The notes below the pieces were generated by a model. The model was not told the origin of the DNA. It saw only the letters and a program-made list of their open reading frames with translations, and made no database searches. Shown here in pieces: positions 27,101 to 35,270 of a stretch of 64,000 bases of DNA; positions within the stretch are counted from its first letter, which is position 1, and the number at the start of each line of letters is the position of its first letter. The DNA comes from Paenibacillus lupini (lineage in GTDB: Bacteria; Bacillota; Bacilli; Paenibacillales; Paenibacillaceae). Made by a program: the position numbers and the translations under genes. The stretch lies in NCBI RefSeq assembly GCF_011761355.1, contig NZ_JAASRW010000004.1, positions 638,175 through 702,174 on the forward strand. The letters run 5' to 3'.

Positions 27101-27547
27101 TTAATGGACTTCGATGTAGCCCACCATCGGACCGCCATTATTCATATCGGTATGGACGAGGCATATAATGGGATAGGTGCCAGCCCGCTCGGGTGTAAAT
27201 CGGACAACCGTTGTTTTCCCTTTTTTCACTTCTCCTTTAATACCAAGGCCCTCGATGATGAAGGGATGACTGCTGCCATTTACGCCGCTGATTTGGAGCT
27301 CAACTGGTTCGCCTTTACGCAGGCTGATTGTGCCAGGATCCCAGCGGTAGACCTCCAATTTCTTGCCGTCCTCAGTCGTCGAACTGAACTCGCCGGTTAC
27401 AAGCTTGATGGTCTGCACCTCTGTTGGCTGACCACTTGCGGTACGTGTTCGTTCCCAGCTTAGATAGACGGCAGCCATCAGAATGATAAGCGTCACGAAC
27501 ACAAACAGCTGGACATGCTTTTTATGAATGATGAATACACGAGACAT
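27101..27547 (-). CDS. Membrane-anchored cupredoxin-domain protein
   Basis: Encodes 148 residues. One N-terminal membrane helix (about 12-30) anchors an extracytoplasmic cupredoxin fold. Type-1 copper ligands are visible: His in SSHPF, then Cys, His and Met in PIICLVHTDMNNGGPM, the C-x2-H-x7-M spacing being close to the plastocyanin/CoxB-like pattern. It probably carries electrons or stores copper outside the membrane. AGAGGAGG is well placed before ATG 27547. It stands alone, divergent from the dedA-type gene. Confidence 0.8.
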   Translation of the reverse strand: MSRVFIIHKKHVQLFVFVTLIILMAAVYLSWERTRTASGQPTEVQTIKLVTGEFSSTTEDGKKLEVYRWDPGTISLRKGEPVELQISGVNGSSHPFIIEGLGIKGEVKKGKTTVVRFTPERAGTYPIICLVHTDMNNGGPMVGYIEVH

Positions 27548-27659
27548 AAGAATTCCTCCTCTTCTATATTTAAGCGGGAGTAGATTCGAAGATGATGCTA
27601 GTGTATGCTCGGGCTTGTCCGTACATGACTGCTGGGCCTAATGCGCTTTCACGGATATG

Positions 27660-27690
27660 CCCGACTCTGGTCGGGTGGATGCTCATCCAC
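27660..27690. promoter_or_regulatory. Two adjoining 6-bp hairpins before the DedA promoter
   Basis: CCCGACTCTGGTCGGG (27660-27675) and GTGGATGCTCATCCAC (27675-27690) share one base; each is a 6-bp palindrome with a 4-nt centre. The second lies where a -35 would be relative to the -10 at 27700. Confidence 0.5.
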
Positions 27691-27696
27691 TTCGTA

Positions 27697-27705
27697 TGGT
27701 AGAAT
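27697..27705 (+). promoter_or_regulatory. Extended -10 element for the DedA operon
   Basis: TGGTAGAAT fits TGnTAnAAT. No recognisable -35 accompanies it. Confidence 0.4.
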
Positions 27706-27746
27706 ACAGTCAATTGCTATTATTTAGGATGGAAGGAATGATGTAG

Positions 27747-28355
27747 TTGGGTTGGATTTCGGATCTGTTACACGAGATTCTGTTATGGATTGAAAGTCTT
27801 GGTTATTTCGGCATATTAATTGGATTAATGATAGAGGTTATTCCGAGTGAAATTGTATTGGGCTATGGCGGATATTTAGTTTCAAAAGGTGAAATATCTT
27901 ACTTTGGTGCTATTATCTTTGGTGTAGTAGGCGCGGTCGCGCAAAACTGGATCTTGTATGGTATTGGACGATTTGGCGGCCGTCCGCTAGTGGAGAAATA
28001 CGGGAAGTATATTAAGATTAAGATGAAGCATGTGGATATTGCAGAAAACTGGTTTAAGAAATATGGAGCGGGTATTGTATTTACAGCTCGTTTTATACCG
28101 GTAATGCGACAGGTTATTTCCGTTCCAGCGGGTATGGCGAAGATGTCGTTCTCCCTATTTACATTGCTGACGGCGCTTGCGTCGATTCCATGGACGATTT
28201 TATTTGTTCATTTGGGTAAAACATTAGGAGAGAACTGGGAAGATATCGACGATAAAGCAGCTCAATATGTACAGCCGGCTATCTTGATCGCTATTGCCCT
28301 GTTGATTGTGTACGTCGTCTACAAGTTTATTCGCTCCAAAGGGAAATCCGTATAA
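27747..28355 (+). CDS. DedA-family (SNARE-associated) membrane protein
   Basis: Encodes 202 residues with about four to five membrane segments. Family signatures are present: EVIPSEIVLGYGGYL with the early Glu, GRFGGRP and FTARFIPVMRQVISVPAGMAKM containing the conserved Arg pair. DedA proteins help recycle undecaprenyl phosphate or other lipids across the membrane. Start TTG 27747 follows GGAAGGAATGATGTAG. It is followed after 15 bp by the thioredoxin-like gene. Confidence 0.9.
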   Translation: MGWISDLLHEILLWIESLGYFGILIGLMIEVIPSEIVLGYGGYLVSKGEISYFGAIIFGVVGAVAQNWILYGIGRFGGRPLVEKYGKYIKIKMKHVDIAENWFKKYGAGIVFTARFIPVMRQVISVPAGMAKMSFSLFTLLTALASIPWTILFVHLGKTLGENWEDIDDKAAQYVQPAILIAIALLIVYVVYKFIRSKGKSV

Positions 28356-28370
28356 CAAAGAGGAAGAGGG

Positions 28371-28943
28371 ATGAACATGAGCAGAAGCGTTGCAGATAAA
28401 GTAAACAAAGGTATTAGTCCGGAGCAGTTTATTGAAGGCATGACGAAGAATAAGGAAGCTTTTCAAGGCTGGTATGATAAGTTTGAATGGTCTGATAATA
28501 GCGACCGTGAATTTTTCGAATCACTGAGTGGCCGTAATGATTTGCGTGTCCTTATTCTGATGGCTGACTGGTGTGGCGACGTTGTACGCAATATTCCGGT
28601 TGTATTCCGTGCACTTGAAGCGGGCAATGTTCCAACAGAGGTTCTCATTATGGAAGAAAATCTCGACACGATGGATCAATTCCTCACGATGGGCGGTCGC
28701 TCCGTGCCGGTTGTCATTGTAGCAGATGCCGAAGGAAATGTGCATGGCACATGGGGGCCAAGACCTACATACATCCAAGAGCCGATGGTTAACTTCAAAA
28801 AGGCAAATCCTGATCGTGAAGCAGCGGATTATCAGGAGAATCTTACTGTGACCAGACAGGAAATTATGCGGCGTTACGGCGAAGGCACAGGTTATCAAGC
28901 TCTCGTTGTTCAAGAGCTGCGGGCCTTGATTGAATCGGTATAA
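28371..28943 (+). CDS. Thioredoxin-fold protein with a single active-site cysteine
   Basis: Encodes 190 residues. A thioredoxin-like fold is recognisable by LRVLILMADWCGDVVRNIP near 58-76 and the cis-proline region GGRSVPVVIV near 118-127. The usual C-x-x-C is WCGDVV here, so only one cysteine remains; it cannot form the normal intramolecular disulfide and may act in a glutaredoxin-like or bacillithiol-type exchange, or as a binding fold. ATG 28371 and ATG 28377 are both possible starts; the second has better spacing from GAGGAAGAGGG. It lies between DedA and the MBL hydrolase in one direction with short gaps. Confidence 0.75.
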   Translation: MNMSRSVADKVNKGISPEQFIEGMTKNKEAFQGWYDKFEWSDNSDREFFESLSGRNDLRVLILMADWCGDVVRNIPVVFRALEAGNVPTEVLIMEENLDTMDQFLTMGGRSVPVVIVADAEGNVHGTWGPRPTYIQEPMVNFKKANPDREAADYQENLTVTRQEIMRRYGEGTGYQALVVQELRALIESV

Positions 28944-28968
28944 ACCATTAGATTGGAGTTTTACGAGA

Positions 28969-29604
28969 ATGCGTATAGAAATGTTTACACTTGGTCCGAT
29001 ACAGACGAATGCTTATTTATTGACGGAGAAAAATGAACAGACAGGCGAGGAACGCGGAATTGTTATTGATCCAGGCATGAATCCAAAACGACTCCTCGAT
29101 CGGATCGCCAATGTGAAGATTGAAGCCATTTTACTGACCCATGCTCATTTTGACCATATGGGCGGTGTGGAAGAAGTACGGACAGCAGCAGGATGTCCGG
29201 TGTACATTCATGATCTTGAAGCGGACTGGCTGACGGATGCGAAAAAGAATGGTTCGCTCCGCTGGTCGGATGTAACACCGCCATTAACAACAAGCCCAGC
29301 TGAATATGCGCTGGATGAAGGCCAGACGCTGAGCTTCATCGGCCAAACGTTTAAAGTGATGCATACCCCAGGTCACTCACCGGGCAGCGTAAGCTTCCTT
29401 TGCGGCACTGACTTGTTCTCTGGAGATGTCTTGTTTAAACAATCTATTGGGCGGACCGATCTTCCTGGCGGCCGTGAACGGGATTTGTTTGACTCAATCA
29501 AGACGAAGCTGTATAAGCTTCCGCCTGAGGTTACGGTATACTCCGGGCATGGACCAAAGACAACAATCGGATTCGAAATGGCGAATAATCCATACGTAAG
29601 ATAA
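28969..29604 (+). CDS. MBL-fold hydrolase, glyoxalase II-like
   Basis: Encodes 211 residues. The metallo-beta-lactamase metal motif is THAHFDHMGG near 57-66, with further ligands in HTPGHSPGSV and FSGDVLF and the terminal YSGHGP. This is the YqgX/GloB-like group, which hydrolyses thioesters such as S-lactoyl-thiols. ATG 28969 was chosen because GGAG precedes it and the protein then starts MRIEMFTLGPIQTNAY, typical of the family. A terminator follows, closing the dedA-Trx-MBL transcription unit. Confidence 0.9.
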   Translation: MRIEMFTLGPIQTNAYLLTEKNEQTGEERGIVIDPGMNPKRLLDRIANVKIEAILLTHAHFDHMGGVEEVRTAAGCPVYIHDLEADWLTDAKKNGSLRWSDVTPPLTTSPAEYALDEGQTLSFIGQTFKVMHTPGHSPGSVSFLCGTDLFSGDVLFKQSIGRTDLPGGRERDLFDSIKTKLYKLPPEVTVYSGHGPKTTIGFEMANNPYVR

Positions 29605-29617
29605 GAGCTTCAAATCA

Positions 29618-29650
29618 GGACCGTTGGTGATGATACCGACGGTTCTTTTT
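29618..29650 (+). terminator. Terminator after the MBL hydrolase
   Basis: 11-bp stem with G-T wobbles around loop GATGAT, followed by CTTTTT. Confidence 0.75.
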
Positions 29651-29745
29651 ATTTCATCTCCACAAATATGGAAAAGCGGTTTCAAATCTGAGACAATGTA
29701 GTTATGGTCTTTTGGATATATGAATTTGAAAGGACGTGCAGTTGT

Positions 29746-31983
29746 TTGGCGGATATCAAAGTGAAGCAAGTGGAAGAGGAAGCTGCAAGCACAGGCAAAC
29801 GGACACCCGAGCAGATTGCTGTTGAGAACGAACAGATTATTAAAGGAATGGCATCACAGCTGTCCATCCCTATTACGAAAGTGAAAGCAGCAGTTTCTTT
29901 ACTTGATGAAGGGAACACCATTCCTTTTATCGCCCGGTATCGTAAAGAGATGACGGGTGAGCTTGATGAGAATGATCTCCGGGCTATCGAAGAGCGGCTG
30001 CAATATATGCGTAATTTGGAAGATCGCAAACGGGAAGTTATTCGTCTGATTGATGAACAGGGCAAATTGACGGATGAGCTTCGCGCTTCGATCCAAACGG
30101 CAGGCAAGCTGCAGGAAATTGAAGATTTGTACCGCCCTTACCGGCAAAAACGGAAAACACGCGCCAGCGTGGCGAAAGAGCGCGGGTTAGAACCGCTTGC
30201 TCTGTGGCTGTGGGCACAACCACGTCAAGGAGAGCCGCTTGCAGAGGCCGTTAAATACATAGATGCTGATAAAGGAGTTGCTTCAACAGAAGAAGCACTT
30301 CAAGGTGCAATGGATATTCTGGCTGAAAATATTGCCGATGATGCAGCCATCCGCGCCTGGGTAAGGAAGCATACATTTGATCAAGCTTTGCTTCGTACCG
30401 ATGTGAAGAATGCTGAGACGGAATCCGTATACGAAATGTATTATAACTACCAGGAGCCTGTACGCAAACTGCCGCCTCATCGAGTACTCGCTATTAACCG
30501 CGGGGAGCGGGAAGATGTACTGCGTGTCACGTTTGATCTGACGTCTGATCGGATTCATGAGTTTATTCAACGCAAGGTGCTGCGTCAGCAAACAGCTCCT
30601 AGCGTTCGAGATGTATTGGTTAATGTGATTGAGGATGCCTACAAACGGCTTATCGCTCCATCCATTGAACGAGAAGTGCGCGGAGAGCTGACTGAGAAGG
30701 CGGAAGAGCATGCGATCTCGATCTTCTCGGAGAATTTGCGTAATCTGCTGCTTCAACCGCCTGTTCGCGGCAATGTTGTTCTTGGCGTCGATCCGGCTTA
30801 TCGGACAGGCTGCAAGCTTGCGGTTATTGATGATACCGGCAAACTGATGGAAGTAGCCGTTACTTACCCTACACCTCCCAACAATAAAGTGGTGGAAGCT
30901 GAACGTACGATTAACGGTATGATTGACCGCTATGGCGTCACCTTGATTGTAATTGGTAACGGAACGGCATCCCGAGAGACGGAGCAGTTCATCGCCGAAT
31001 TAATTCGCAAGCGTACCGGAGCTGCCGAATTGAAATATATTATTGTCAGCGAAGCAGGAGCAAGTGTCTATTCTGCATCGAAGCTGGCTGCTGAGGAATT
31101 CCCGGATTTGGACGTTGCAGAACGCAGCGCCGTCTCCATTGCACGCCGTCTGCAGGATCCGCTGGCTGAGCTGGTGAAGATTGAGCCTAAAGCTATCGGC
31201 GTTGGGCAGTATCAGCATGATGTGAGTCAGAAGCGTCTCGACGAAAGTCTTGGCGGTGTTGTCGAGTCGGCGGTTAACCATGTTGGTGTCGATGTGAATA
31301 CGGCTTCTGCTTCTCTGCTCTCTTATGTAGCGGGGATCAATGCAACGATTGCGAAAAACATCGTCAAATATCGTGAAGAGAACGGTCGGTTCGCGAAGCG
31401 CGGCCAGCTGCAGAAGGTACCGCGGCTTGGTGCCAAATCTTATGAGCAATGTATAGGCTTCCTGCGAATTCCGGAAGCGGCTAATCAATTGGATCGTACG
31501 CCAATTCATCCGGAATCGTATGATGTTGTAGATAAGCTATTTGGTCAGCTTGGTCTCAAGCTGAATCAAATTGGCACCGATGAGCTGAAAGAAAAGTTGT
31601 CTGGTATTGATCCAGTCGAGATTGCAGCTGTGCTTGGCGTTGGTGTGCCAACACTGAAGGATATTATCGAGAGCTTGCTTCGTCCGGGGCGTGATCCGCG
31701 CGAAGAACTGCCGCCGCCAATTTTCCATACGGATGTATTGAATATTGAAGATCTTACACCAGGAATGGAATTGCACGGTACAGTACGGAACGTTATCGAC
31801 TTTGGTGCCTTCATCGATATCGGCATTAAGAATGATGGCCTTGTCCATATCTCGCAATTGAGCGACAAATTCGTGAAGCATCCAATGGATGTCGTTTCTG
31901 TAGGCGACAATGTCACCGTATGGGTGCTTGGCGTTGATCTGAAAAAGGGCAGAGTCTCGCTCACGATGCGCAAACAGGCATAA
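29746..31983 (+). CDS. tex: Tex-family RNA-binding transcription accessory protein
   Basis: Encodes about 745 residues. Order: N-terminal helical/HTH part with LLDEGNTIPFIARYRKEMTG, YqgF/RNase H-like domain from about residue 330 (VLGVDPAYRTGCKLAV), helix-hairpin-helix pair (LLSYVAGINATIAKNIVKYR) and a C-terminal S1 RNA-binding domain (GTVRNVIDFGAFIDIG) ending at 745. Tex binds nucleic acids and RNA polymerase and affects transcription of some operons. TTG 29746, 11 nt after AAAGGA, is my preferred start; ATG 29704 lacks a ribosome site. Monocistronic housekeeping gene. Confidence 0.93.
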   Translation: MADIKVKQVEEEAASTGKRTPEQIAVENEQIIKGMASQLSIPITKVKAAVSLLDEGNTIPFIARYRKEMTGELDENDLRAIEERLQYMRNLEDRKREVIRLIDEQGKLTDELRASIQTAGKLQEIEDLYRPYRQKRKTRASVAKERGLEPLALWLWAQPRQGEPLAEAVKYIDADKGVASTEEALQGAMDILAENIADDAAIRAWVRKHTFDQALLRTDVKNAETESVYEMYYNYQEPVRKLPPHRVLAINRGEREDVLRVTFDLTSDRIHEFIQRKVLRQQTAPSVRDVLVNVIEDAYKRLIAPSIEREVRGELTEKAEEHAISIFSENLRNLLLQPPVRGNVVLGVDPAYRTGCKLAVIDDTGKLMEVAVTYPTPPNNKVVEAERTINGMIDRYGVTLIVIGNGTASRETEQFIAELIRKRTGAAELKYIIVSEAGASVYSASKLAAEEFPDLDVAERSAVSIARRLQDPLAELVKIEPKAIGVGQYQHDVSQKRLDESLGGVVESAVNHVGVDVNTASASLLSYVAGINATIAKNIVKYREENGRFAKRGQLQKVPRLGAKSYEQCIGFLRIPEAANQLDRTPIHPESYDVVDKLFGQLGLKLNQIGTDELKEKLSGIDPVEIAAVLGVGVPTLKDIIESLLRPGRDPREELPPPIFHTDVLNIEDLTPGMELHGTVRNVIDFGAFIDIGIKNDGLVHISQLSDKFVKHPMDVVSVGDNVTVWVLGVDLKKGRVSLTMRKQA

Positions 31984-32058
31984 TTTCGTGCTTGCTGGCC
32001 TTAAGGACCAACACTATAATACAGATGAGCCTCTAAGATCCTACTTGGGAAGGAGAGG

Positions 32059-32556
32059 ATGAACATCATCATTCAGCCTGACAATCAATCAGATAAACAG
32101 CCCGAGCGATGCAGCAGTGCACCCAATCACAAATGGTTCGGTTTATCTCTGCAAGCACTTGTTGTATTGTCACGCAAACCAAATGCCTGCACAAGCGCTG
32201 AGCTCGCCGGGCATTTGAAATCGGAAGCTACGATGCTTCGCCGTGTTCTTGCCAAGCTGGCTCGTGAGCAATTGCTTGAGACAAGAGAGGGTAGAGTTGG
32301 AGGCTATCGCTTAAAGCGTTCTCCGGAGACCATTACACTTGCTGACGTTTATTTAGCTTTGCGTGTAGGGAAGCCCTTATGCAGCGGAATGCTCGACACA
32401 ACCGGTATCCATGACTTCGGTCAGGAAATGCGTGTTGCTTTTATGGAGATAACTGATGAGGTGGAACGTAGAACGATCGAAGTGCTGGGGCAGGTTACAA
32501 TTGCCCAGCTTTCTGAACGGATCTGTACGTTGAAACGAATGGAATTGAATAATTAA
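32059..32556 (+). CDS. Rrf2-family transcriptional regulator
   Basis: Encodes 165 residues. A winged HTH spans about 28-90 (TSAELAGHLKSEATMLRRVLAKL with wing REGRVGGYRLKRSP), followed by the Rrf2 dimerisation helix. The usual three clustered Fe-S cysteines are absent; Cys are scattered, so it may be a redox or ligand sensor without a cluster. The 30-residue N-terminal extension is hydrophilic. GGAAGGAGAGG precedes ATG 32059. It lies upstream of a nitroreductase gene whose promoter holds two palindromes, a likely target. Confidence 0.85.
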   Translation: MNIIIQPDNQSDKQPERCSSAPNHKWFGLSLQALVVLSRKPNACTSAELAGHLKSEATMLRRVLAKLAREQLLETREGRVGGYRLKRSPETITLADVYLALRVGKPLCSGMLDTTGIHDFGQEMRVAFMEITDEVERRTIEVLGQVTIAQLSERICTLKRMELNN

Positions 32557-32562
32557 CATTAG

Positions 32563-32612
32563 CGGCGGAAAAATAGTCACACTGACCCTGTTGACTTTCC
32601 GCCGTCTTAATT
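32563..32612 (+). terminator. Probable terminator after the Rrf2 gene
   Basis: CGGCGGAAA / TTTCCGCCG 9-bp stem with a 24-nt loop, then TCTTAATTTT. The T-tract is imperfect. Confidence 0.5.
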
Positions 32613-32685
32613 TTATACTGTTATCAAAACTGTTACAGATTCGGGCGTACCTACAGCGGCGAAATCGGCATTTGAGTTTGTTTGT

Positions 32686-32709
32686 AACTGTGTATAATTA
32701 TACGCAGTT
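32686..32709. promoter_or_regulatory. 24-bp palindrome over the -10 of the nitroreductase promoter
   Basis: Arms of 12 bp (AACTGTGTATAA and TTATACGCAGTT) match except one position. TATAAT at 32693-32698 lies inside it. Confidence 0.6.
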
Positions 32710-32712
32710 AAT

Positions 32713-32731
32713 ACTGTGAATGATTCACAGT
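32713..32731. promoter_or_regulatory. 19-bp perfect palindrome, second operator candidate
   Basis: ACTGTGAATGATTCACAGT is symmetric around one central base and starts 3 bp after the first palindrome; both contain ACTGTG-type arms. Confidence 0.6.
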
Positions 32732-32808
32732 CAATGTCTTAGATGCCTTTTTATGATTTTAACTGAGCAATCTGTAACACAGATAACCAAATTTGGAGGG
32801 AACCGACA

Positions 32809-33453
32809 ATGGCTATTGAAACAAATGTTGGAACGGAATTTACTGAAGTATTGACTTCCCGTCGTTCTGTTCGTCATTATGATCCTTCGTTCAAAATCTC
32901 AGATGAAGAAATTAAAGAAATTTTGGAACTGGCAACAAAAGCACCATCTTCTGCTAATACACAATCCTGGCGTTTCCTTGTTGTAACGGATCAAAGCTTG
33001 AAGGAGCAATTGCTGCCGATTGCCAATAACCAGCAGCAAGTTGTTGATGCTTCTGCAGTTGTTGTTATTCTTGGCGATCTGGAATTCTATACTAGGCTTG
33101 GTGAGATTAACGGAGCGGCTGTTAAAGCTGGTTATATGACGGAAGAGATTGCTGAGCGCTTCACAGATCACTACACGAAGCTGTTCCCTACGATTCCGAA
33201 GGAACGTGTAACAGAAATCGTTGCGTTTGACGCGGGTCTTGTATCGATGCAAATCATGCTTTCTGCTAAATCTAAAGGTTATGACACCGTGCCAATGGGT
33301 GGATATGACCGTGATAAGCTGAGAGCTTTCTTCGAAATTCCAGAGCGTTACCTGCCGCTTCTCGTGCTTCCAATCGGCAAAGCAAAAGAAGAAGGCCGTC
33401 CAACTGTACGTCTTCCATTGGAAGAGATCACGTTCTGGAACGGCGTGAAATAA
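32809..33453 (+). CDS. NAD(P)H nitroreductase family protein
   Basis: Encodes 214 residues. FMN-binding landmarks: SRRSVRHYDPSFKISDEEI near 18-36, APSSANTQSWRF near 48-59 and the late MGGYDRDKLR. These enzymes reduce nitro compounds or quinones with NAD(P)H. TTTGGAGGG precedes ATG 32809. Its promoter has two palindromic operator candidates, implying tight control, possibly by the adjacent Rrf2 protein and by electrophile stress. A strong terminator follows. Confidence 0.92.
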   Translation: MAIETNVGTEFTEVLTSRRSVRHYDPSFKISDEEIKEILELATKAPSSANTQSWRFLVVTDQSLKEQLLPIANNQQQVVDASAVVVILGDLEFYTRLGEINGAAVKAGYMTEEIAERFTDHYTKLFPTIPKERVTEIVAFDAGLVSMQIMLSAKSKGYDTVPMGGYDRDKLRAFFEIPERYLPLLVLPIGKAKEEGRPTVRLPLEEITFWNGVK

Positions 33454-33464
33454 TAAATAAATGC

Positions 33465-33502
33465 AAAAAACTCCCGCGGAGCTGTTAGCTGCGGGAGTTT
33501 TT
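33465..33502. terminator. Bidirectional terminator between nitroreductase and cmpA genes
   Basis: AAAAAACTCCCGC / GCGGGAGTTTTT with an inner AGCT pairing; ends 8 bp before the cmpA stop codon. Confidence 0.92.
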
Positions 33503-33509
33503 CGTTGAA

Positions 33510-33662
33510 TTAGTGGAGCGTTATTTCGGGACGGTCGCCGTCCTCTGTTTTCGTCGTTTGTTTGCTGCGATAAAAATACCAGCATTCATTCAGCAGTTTA
33601 ATCTGCCTAAGGTCTTTCTTTTGAAACGCACGCATCATTTGATTGCAGAGCCATTGTGGCAT
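33510..33662 (-). CDS. cmpA: Cortex morphogenetic protein CmpA
   Basis: Encodes 50 residues starting MPQWLCNQMMRAFQKKD and continuing IKLLNECWYFYRSK. This matches the small Bacillus protein CmpA (about 37 residues, MPxWL...QMxxAFxxKD...IKLLNxCWYFY), with a 12-residue longer tail. CmpA takes part in sporulation quality control, guiding cortex assembly through degradation of SpoIVA by ClpXP. AAGGAG lies 10 nt before ATG 33662. The gene is below most size cut-offs and is easily lost to overlapping frames on both strands. It ends against the nitroreductase terminator. Confidence 0.85.
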   Translation of the reverse strand: MPQWLCNQMMRAFQKKDLRQIKLLNECWYFYRSKQTTKTEDGDRPEITLH

Positions 33663-33739
33663 TCGTATCTTCTCCTTCCGGCCATACCTGATGTACTAAT
33701 ACGATATGGGGAAGGGCGAATGTCCGTGCAGGTCCTATT

Positions 33740-34090
33740 TTAGACTTCTTCTTCCTCGTACCACTGCTCAAGCTGAGCTTGCAGCGCGCGGATCTCAGTA
33801 AGCAGGGCAATCAGCGGGTAAGCCGATTCCTTCACAGCTGCAAAATCACGTTCCAGTTCATTAATGTAATCAAGACCGGATGCAATCCGGATCGAGCTGT
33901 CGTGCAGCTCTACATTATCGCATTCTGCGACAGCGTACGGCAGTTGAGGCACATGATCAGCAGTCAGCTTGTCGATCTCTTTATGAAGACGCAGATTAAG
34001 CGCGCTGAGCTGATAAGCATGAGATTCCGGCATTTCAACAAAGAAGATGTTGCTGCTGCTGTTCATAAGGACATAACGCATAGTAGGCAT
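33740..34090 (-). CDS. Hypothetical acidic helical protein (116 residues)
   Basis: I do not recognise a family. The protein starts MPTMRYVLMNSSSNIFFVEMPE and is mainly helical and acidic, with a final coiled-coil-like segment ending EQWYEEEEV. No membrane helix, signal peptide or cysteine motif is present (one Cys). AGGGGAG lies 12 nt before ATG 34090; a second ATG (34081) is also possible. It lies upstream of cmpA in the same direction, 77 bp apart, so the two may share a transcript. Confidence 0.65.
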   Translation of the reverse strand: MPTMRYVLMNSSSNIFFVEMPESHAYQLSALNLRLHKEIDKLTADHVPQLPYAVAECDNVELHDSSIRIASGLDYINELERDFAAVKESAYPLIALLTEIRALQAQLEQWYEEEEV

Positions 34091-34190
34091 AGTGTAAGTA
34101 AACTCCCCTCGTAAGCACGTTCTATAATGATTGCTACTTGACAGTGTAGCCTATGATCGCTTTAAAATTCAAGTAGTGGGGGAGAATACT

Positions 34191-34664
34191 ATGACGATAA
34201 CAATGAATAATGAAGAGCTGCAGCACTGGGTAGAGCGTGTATCGCTCGAAAGCTTTGGACGACCATTCAAACATCTGGCGACGTTCAACGGCAGGCTGAA
34301 GGCTACAGGCGGCCGTTACTTTACAAAGTCACATCATATTGAGATCAGTCCGCATCAGCTGGCTGCGTTTGGTGTTGAAGAAACCGAAAAAATTATTAAG
34401 CATGAGCTGTGCCATTATCATCTCCATATTATGAAGAGAGGGTATCAGCATCGGGATGAGGATTTCAAAAAGCTGCTCGCTTATGTTGGCGGATCCCGTT
34501 ATTGCAACTCACTTCCGGAACGTGCGGCAAAGGCGCCTGCGCCTTATAAATACATGCTTGTCTGCCAGAACTGTGGTACGGAATATCCGCGTAAAAGAAG
34601 GCTGGATACTACCCGTTATGTATGCGGAAAATGTCGCGGAAAACTTTTTTTAAAAAACGCTTGA
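34191..34664 (+). CDS. SprT-like zinc metalloprotease-fold protein
   Basis: Encodes 157 residues. The metal motif is KHELCHYH (HExxH) near residue 66-73, and a zinc ribbon CxxC-x(n)-CxxC (CQNCG and CGKCR) lies at 124-151, the full SprT-like layout of Bacillus YdcK/SprT proteins. The eukaryotic relative Spartan cleaves DNA-protein crosslinks; the bacterial role is unclear. GTGGGGGAG precedes ATG 34191; the longer upstream frame lacks a site. The last codons overlap the promoter of the tRNA cluster. Confidence 0.9.
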   Translation: MTITMNNEELQHWVERVSLESFGRPFKHLATFNGRLKATGGRYFTKSHHIEISPHQLAAFGVEETEKIIKHELCHYHLHIMKRGYQHRDEDFKKLLAYVGGSRYCNSLPERAAKAPAPYKYMLVCQNCGTEYPRKRRLDTTRYVCGKCRGKLFLKNA

Positions 34665-34689
34665 CCTTCTGAAATGACCATGATATATT
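34661..34689 (+). promoter_or_regulatory. Promoter of the tRNA cluster
   Basis: TTGACC (34661-34666, overlapping the sprT-like stop codon), 17 bp, TATATT (34684-34689); strong stable-RNA-type promoter. Confidence 0.7.
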
Positions 34690-34789
34690 ATTACTTGTCG
34701 CCGCGGTAAACGAGCGGTTGAAATGAAAGAAAAGAGCAAGTCAAAAGTACTTCTAAAGTAAGTAAATTAGCAGCAATTGATGGATGTAT

Positions 34790-34865
34790 TCCCTGATAGC
34801 TCAGTTGGTAGAGCACTCGACTGTTAATCGAGTTGTCACAGGTTCGAGTCCTGTTCGGGGAGCCA
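34790..34865 (+). tRNA. tRNA-Asn (GTT)
   Basis: 76 nt including encoded CCA. Acceptor TCCCTGA pairs with TCGGGGA; anticodon loop CTGTTAA; T-arm ACAGGTTCGAGTCCTGT. Confidence 0.98.
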
Positions 34866-34866
34866 T

Positions 34867-34957
34867 GGAGAGATACCCAAGTGGCTCAAGGGGACCCTCT
34901 GCTAAGGGGTTAGACTGCGTAAGCGGTGCGAGGGTTCGAATCCCTCTCTCTCCGCCA
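34867..34957 (+). tRNA. tRNA-Ser (GCT)
   Basis: 91 nt with encoded CCA. Acceptor GGAGAGA / TCTCTCC, anticodon loop CTGCTAA, long variable arm as in class-II tRNAs. Confidence 0.97.
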
Positions 34958-35016
34958 TATTTTCTTGGTGGACAAGTCGCTCGAGAGAGATGACGATAGG
35001 AAAAAGAAACAAGTAA

Positions 35017-35091
35017 GGCCCGTTGGTCAAGTGGTTAAGACACCTCCCTTTCACGGAGGTAACAGGGGTTCGAGTCCCCTACGGGTCACCA
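35017..35091 (+). tRNA. tRNA-Glu (TTC)
   Basis: 75 nt with encoded CCA. Acceptor GGCCCGT / ACGGGTC, anticodon loop CTTTCAC. Confidence 0.97.
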
Positions 35092-35142
35092 AATTTCCTC
35101 AATGAGTGAAGCAAGCTCTCAAGAGTGCGTTTTACAACATGA

Positions 35143-35218
35143 GAGCCATTAGCTCAGTTGGTAGAGCACCTGACTTTTAATCAGGGTGTCGAAGGTTCGA
35201 GTCCTTCATGGCTCACCA
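35143..35218 (+). tRNA. tRNA-Lys (TTT)
   Basis: 76 nt with encoded CCA. Acceptor GAGCCAT / ATGGCTC, anticodon loop CTTTTAA. Confidence 0.97.
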
Positions 35219-35270
35219 TTTACTTCTTCCCTCGAAGTGACATGGTATGAAGGAAAACAATTTAAAATGT

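Noticed and set aside
33513..33743. 76-codon plus-strand frame
   Set aside because: Antisense to cmpA, no ribosome site, no recognisable protein.
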